Shown in pieces: positions 61,595-64,000 of a DNA stretch of 64,000 nucleotides (the first letter of the stretch is position 1; every line of letters starts with the position of its first letter). The stretch covers positions 930,001 through 994,000 of the forward strand of contig JADJNW010000001.1 in NCBI GenBank assembly GCA_016714085.1, given 5' to 3'. A program made the position numbers and the translations under genes. The notes beneath the pieces are model-generated. The model saw only the letters and a program-made list of their open reading frames with translations, did no database searches and had not been told where the DNA came from. The stretch is from Saprospiraceae bacterium. Its GTDB lineage: Bacteria > Bacteroidota > Bacteroidia > Chitinophagales > Saprospiraceae.

Positions 61595-64000
61595 ATGGAA
61601 CAATCCAATAGCCCGAAAGCGCCCGAATGGGTGCAGCGTTTTGTGGAATGGTTTTGCCCGGACGAGCTGGTGGAAAGCATTCTCGGTGATTTGCTGGAAG
61701 AATTTGACCAGTATGCACAGCGCATGAGTGCCCGAAAGGCGCGTCGGCGCTTCTTTTGGAAAAGCTTACTTTTTTTCAGACCCTATATTTTAATGCGAAA
61801 TAAAATTGCTATGAAAAATCCGACTCTTTTACTTTCTAATTACACCAAAATCGCCTGGCGAAATATTTTAAAGCGCAAAATGTATACTTTCCTGAATGCC
61901 TTTGGCTTAAGCATTGGTATTGCTATTTCTATCCTGATTTATTTATTTATCATAGATGAATATCGATTTGATCGTTTTCACACAAAGAGCGAGCAGATAT
62001 TCCGATTAAATGAGCGATCTTATGACAGCGATCTTGCACAAAATCCTGAAGCAGAGAGCCCTTACCGTGAGTCGGCCTACTTGCCTTTGGGCATTGGGAG
62101 CGTCATCAAAGATGAAATCTCGGCAGTAAAACATGCCACGCGCTTTGTACCGATTGAGAATATTAGCGTTGGTTATGGTACGAATATCTTTAAAGAAAAT
62201 GGCGCATTTGTTGATGCAGATTTCTTTCAAATATTTGATTTTCAACTTATTAAAGGAAATGCAGATCAATTATTCCTTTCTCCATTGGAAGTTGTGCTTA
62301 CATCAGAAACTGCTAAAAAATATTTTGGTGAAGAAGATCCGATCGGAAAAACCCTTAAAATAGAGGGTAGTTACGATTTTACGGTAATGGGGATTATAGA
62401 AAATCCGCCTGCTTATTCCAGTTTGAATTTTTCTATTTTAGCGCCGATGCAAGCGCATCCCAGGTATCAAGAATCACTGGAAAGCTGGGGCAATTTTTCA
62501 TTTCCCACTTTTATAGAATTAAATCCTGAAACTTCTCTATCAGGATTCAAAAATAATTTAAATAAATTAGTAAATAAATACCTCGGCGACCGAATGGAAC
62601 GCTGGCGAGAACGTAATAAAATCCCGAAAAATGATACTGTTTTTGAAATAACATTTACTTCTTTACAAGATATTCATCATAATTATAAAATAGAGTGGTA
62701 TAAAGCCACAAATCCGCAAACGATTTTTATTCTAGGAGGCGTTGCCTTACTTATTTTGGTGATTGCTTGTATCAATTATGTATCCCTTGCGACGATGCTC
62801 TCTGCGCAACGCAACCGCGAGGTAGGCGTACGAAAAGTACTCGGTGCTTCTAAAAAAGGATTGATTGGGCAGTTTTGGGTAGAAGCTATGTTAACAACGG
62901 CTATTGCTGCGGTTTTTGGTTTGGGACTTGCCTATTTTTTCACGGATCATTTCAATGATTTTACTGGCAAAAATCTTTCTTTATTTGATGTGAATCCATT
63001 ATATATCTTTTTATTTATAGTAATATTGATATTCATAATCGGCACATTTTCAGGATTGTATCCTGCTATTATTGCTTCCAGATTTAATCCGATAAGAACA
63101 TTGAGAATCGGGCTTGCAGCCTCCGTTAGTTCGGCATTCAGCAAACCTTTGGTGGTGTTACAATTTAGCCTTTCTGCATTTTTAATCATTAGCGCTATTG
63201 TAATGGTGCAACAAATGAATTATATCACGCATAAAGAACTTGGTTTTGACCAATCTCAAATCGTTGTTTTAAAATCGTATGAACAATCGAATATAGAAGG
63301 TAATTCCATTATTGAAAAGATTCGACAAGCTACTGCTTCCTCCAGGCATATTTCATCGGTGACGGGGGCCGGTGATTCTTTTGCACGTAGTCGCTCGCGC
63401 TATGGCTACAAGTATCAAGGCGAGCAGCATCATTCGCACGTTTTTGTGGTTGATCCTTACTATCTGCCTACTTTGAGCATTGAATTGAAGGAAGGCAGAA
63501 ACTTTCGCAATACGCCGCCGATGCCCAATCCGTGATTGTTAATGAGGCATTGCTAAGAGATATTCAAATGACCGATCCCATCGGCAAGCGATTGACCTGG
63601 ACAAACGATTCGCTAGGTTATGAAATCATCGGCGTGGTAGAGGATTATTATTTCCTTTCTCTGGAAGAAGAAGTGCAACCAATGCTCTTGACTATTAATC
63701 AAGCAGAAACCGGACCACTAAGTTATGCTTTGGTAAAAGTTGATGGACAACATATTCCCGAAGCGATTGCGGATTTAAAATCTGTCTGGAGAACACTCGC
63801 TCCTGACAAGCCTTTTGATTATTCTTTTCTCGAAGAGGATATCGCTGTTCAATACGAATCCTACCAACGCTGGATGCGTATGATGCTTTTGTCCGCTGGC
63901 ATTGCCATTCTCATCGCTTGCCTTGGTTTATTTGGGCTGGCTGGCATTACTACGCTCAATAAAACCAAAGAAATTGGCATTCGGAAAATTTTTGGTGCCA
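61595..64000 (+). CDS. MacB/FtsX-type ABC transporter permease with prefix domain (one frameshift, cut by right edge)
   Basis: The N-terminal roughly 65 residues (WVQRFVEWFCPDELVESILGDLLEEFDQYAQR) are the permease prefix domain 2 found with PadR regulators. Then come the first membrane helix (about 100-120), a MacB-like periplasmic domain, and helices near 380-400, 430-450, 470-495 and 525-550. The frame from 61595 stops at 63535. The protein continues in the next frame from 63517 (DAQSVIVNEALLRD) to the window edge (KEIGIRKIFGA). One missing base near 63515-63517 explains this. No ATPase gene is in view. Likely export of a peptide or toxic compound; substrate unknown. Confidence 0.88.

Overview
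The window looks like chromosomal DNA from a free-living member of the Bacteroidota, probably Saprospiria-like. The reasons are a SusC/SusD polysaccharide locus, DUF4270 and DUF4290 proteins, PorT-era style lipoproteins, -7 promoter boxes of the TAnnTTTG type, weak Shine-Dalgarno signals, and a mix of AT-rich spacers with moderately GC-rich genes. No phage, plasmid, insertion sequence, rRNA operon or CRISPR array was seen.

Region 1 (1-15.8 kb) is a galactan/galactose utilisation block. galK (cut by the left edge) and galT run rightward. A leftward polysaccharide utilisation locus follows: a clan-A glycoside hydrolase, SusC, SusD, a SusE/F-like binding lipoprotein, a GH53 endo-galactanase and a GH2 beta-galactosidase. 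A divergent Nudix-HTH regulator of the NrtR/AraR type sits at its head. A shared palindrome (9-bp arms, 7-bp spacer) lies on both PUL promoters, so the likely logic is import and cleavage of beta-1,4-galactan to galactose, fed to GalK/GalT, under sugar-responsive repression.

Region 2 (15.8-31.5 kb) holds tRNA-Val(UAC) and a damaged second tRNA-like copy. After these come an AsmA protein, an aldehyde dehydrogenase, an M28/glutaminyl-cyclase lipoprotein, an ECF sigma factor with a small membrane protein, and a STAND (NB-ARC) NTPase whose TPR tail is broken by many indels. Next is an orphan gene flanked by two identical 29-nt hairpins and a 21-bp-period tandem repeat. The region ends with a very large ThuA / sugar dehydrogenase / PKD / cytochrome c lipoprotein, a PlsC-like acyltransferase and a cyclase-family hydrolase.

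Region 3 (31.5-41.7 kb) contains a TPR membrane protein and a degenerate-HD plus Pycsar-effector (PycTM) fusion. It also has a glucosaminidase-LysM wall protein, a beta-barrel protein, LptB with two small lipoproteins, a ROK kinase, two tandem cyclophilins and a LolC/E-type permease. Region 4 (41.8-52.6 kb) is envelope sugar metabolism: WecB, a GT4 glycosyltransferase, a GDP-mannose pyrophosphorylase, a GNAT protein, LpxD, DUF4290, GlmS, DUF4270 and a half-length starch synthase. Region 5 (52.7-64 kb) has panC and panD, a DUF1330 protein, an LPG-synthase-like flippase, an HldE-type adenylyltransferase, a Nif3 protein, a zinc-ribbon coiled-coil protein, a TPR protein, a TerB/LETM1-like protein, and a PadR regulator with its FtsX-type permease (cut by the right edge).

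Two cautions apply. At least five otherwise normal genes are split by a single missing base, and the STAND TPR tail has several more indels, mostly at homopolymers, so consensus errors are likely. Intergenic space is rich in short dyad-symmetric repeats of several families, which create false N-terminal extensions; starts were chosen with that in mind.
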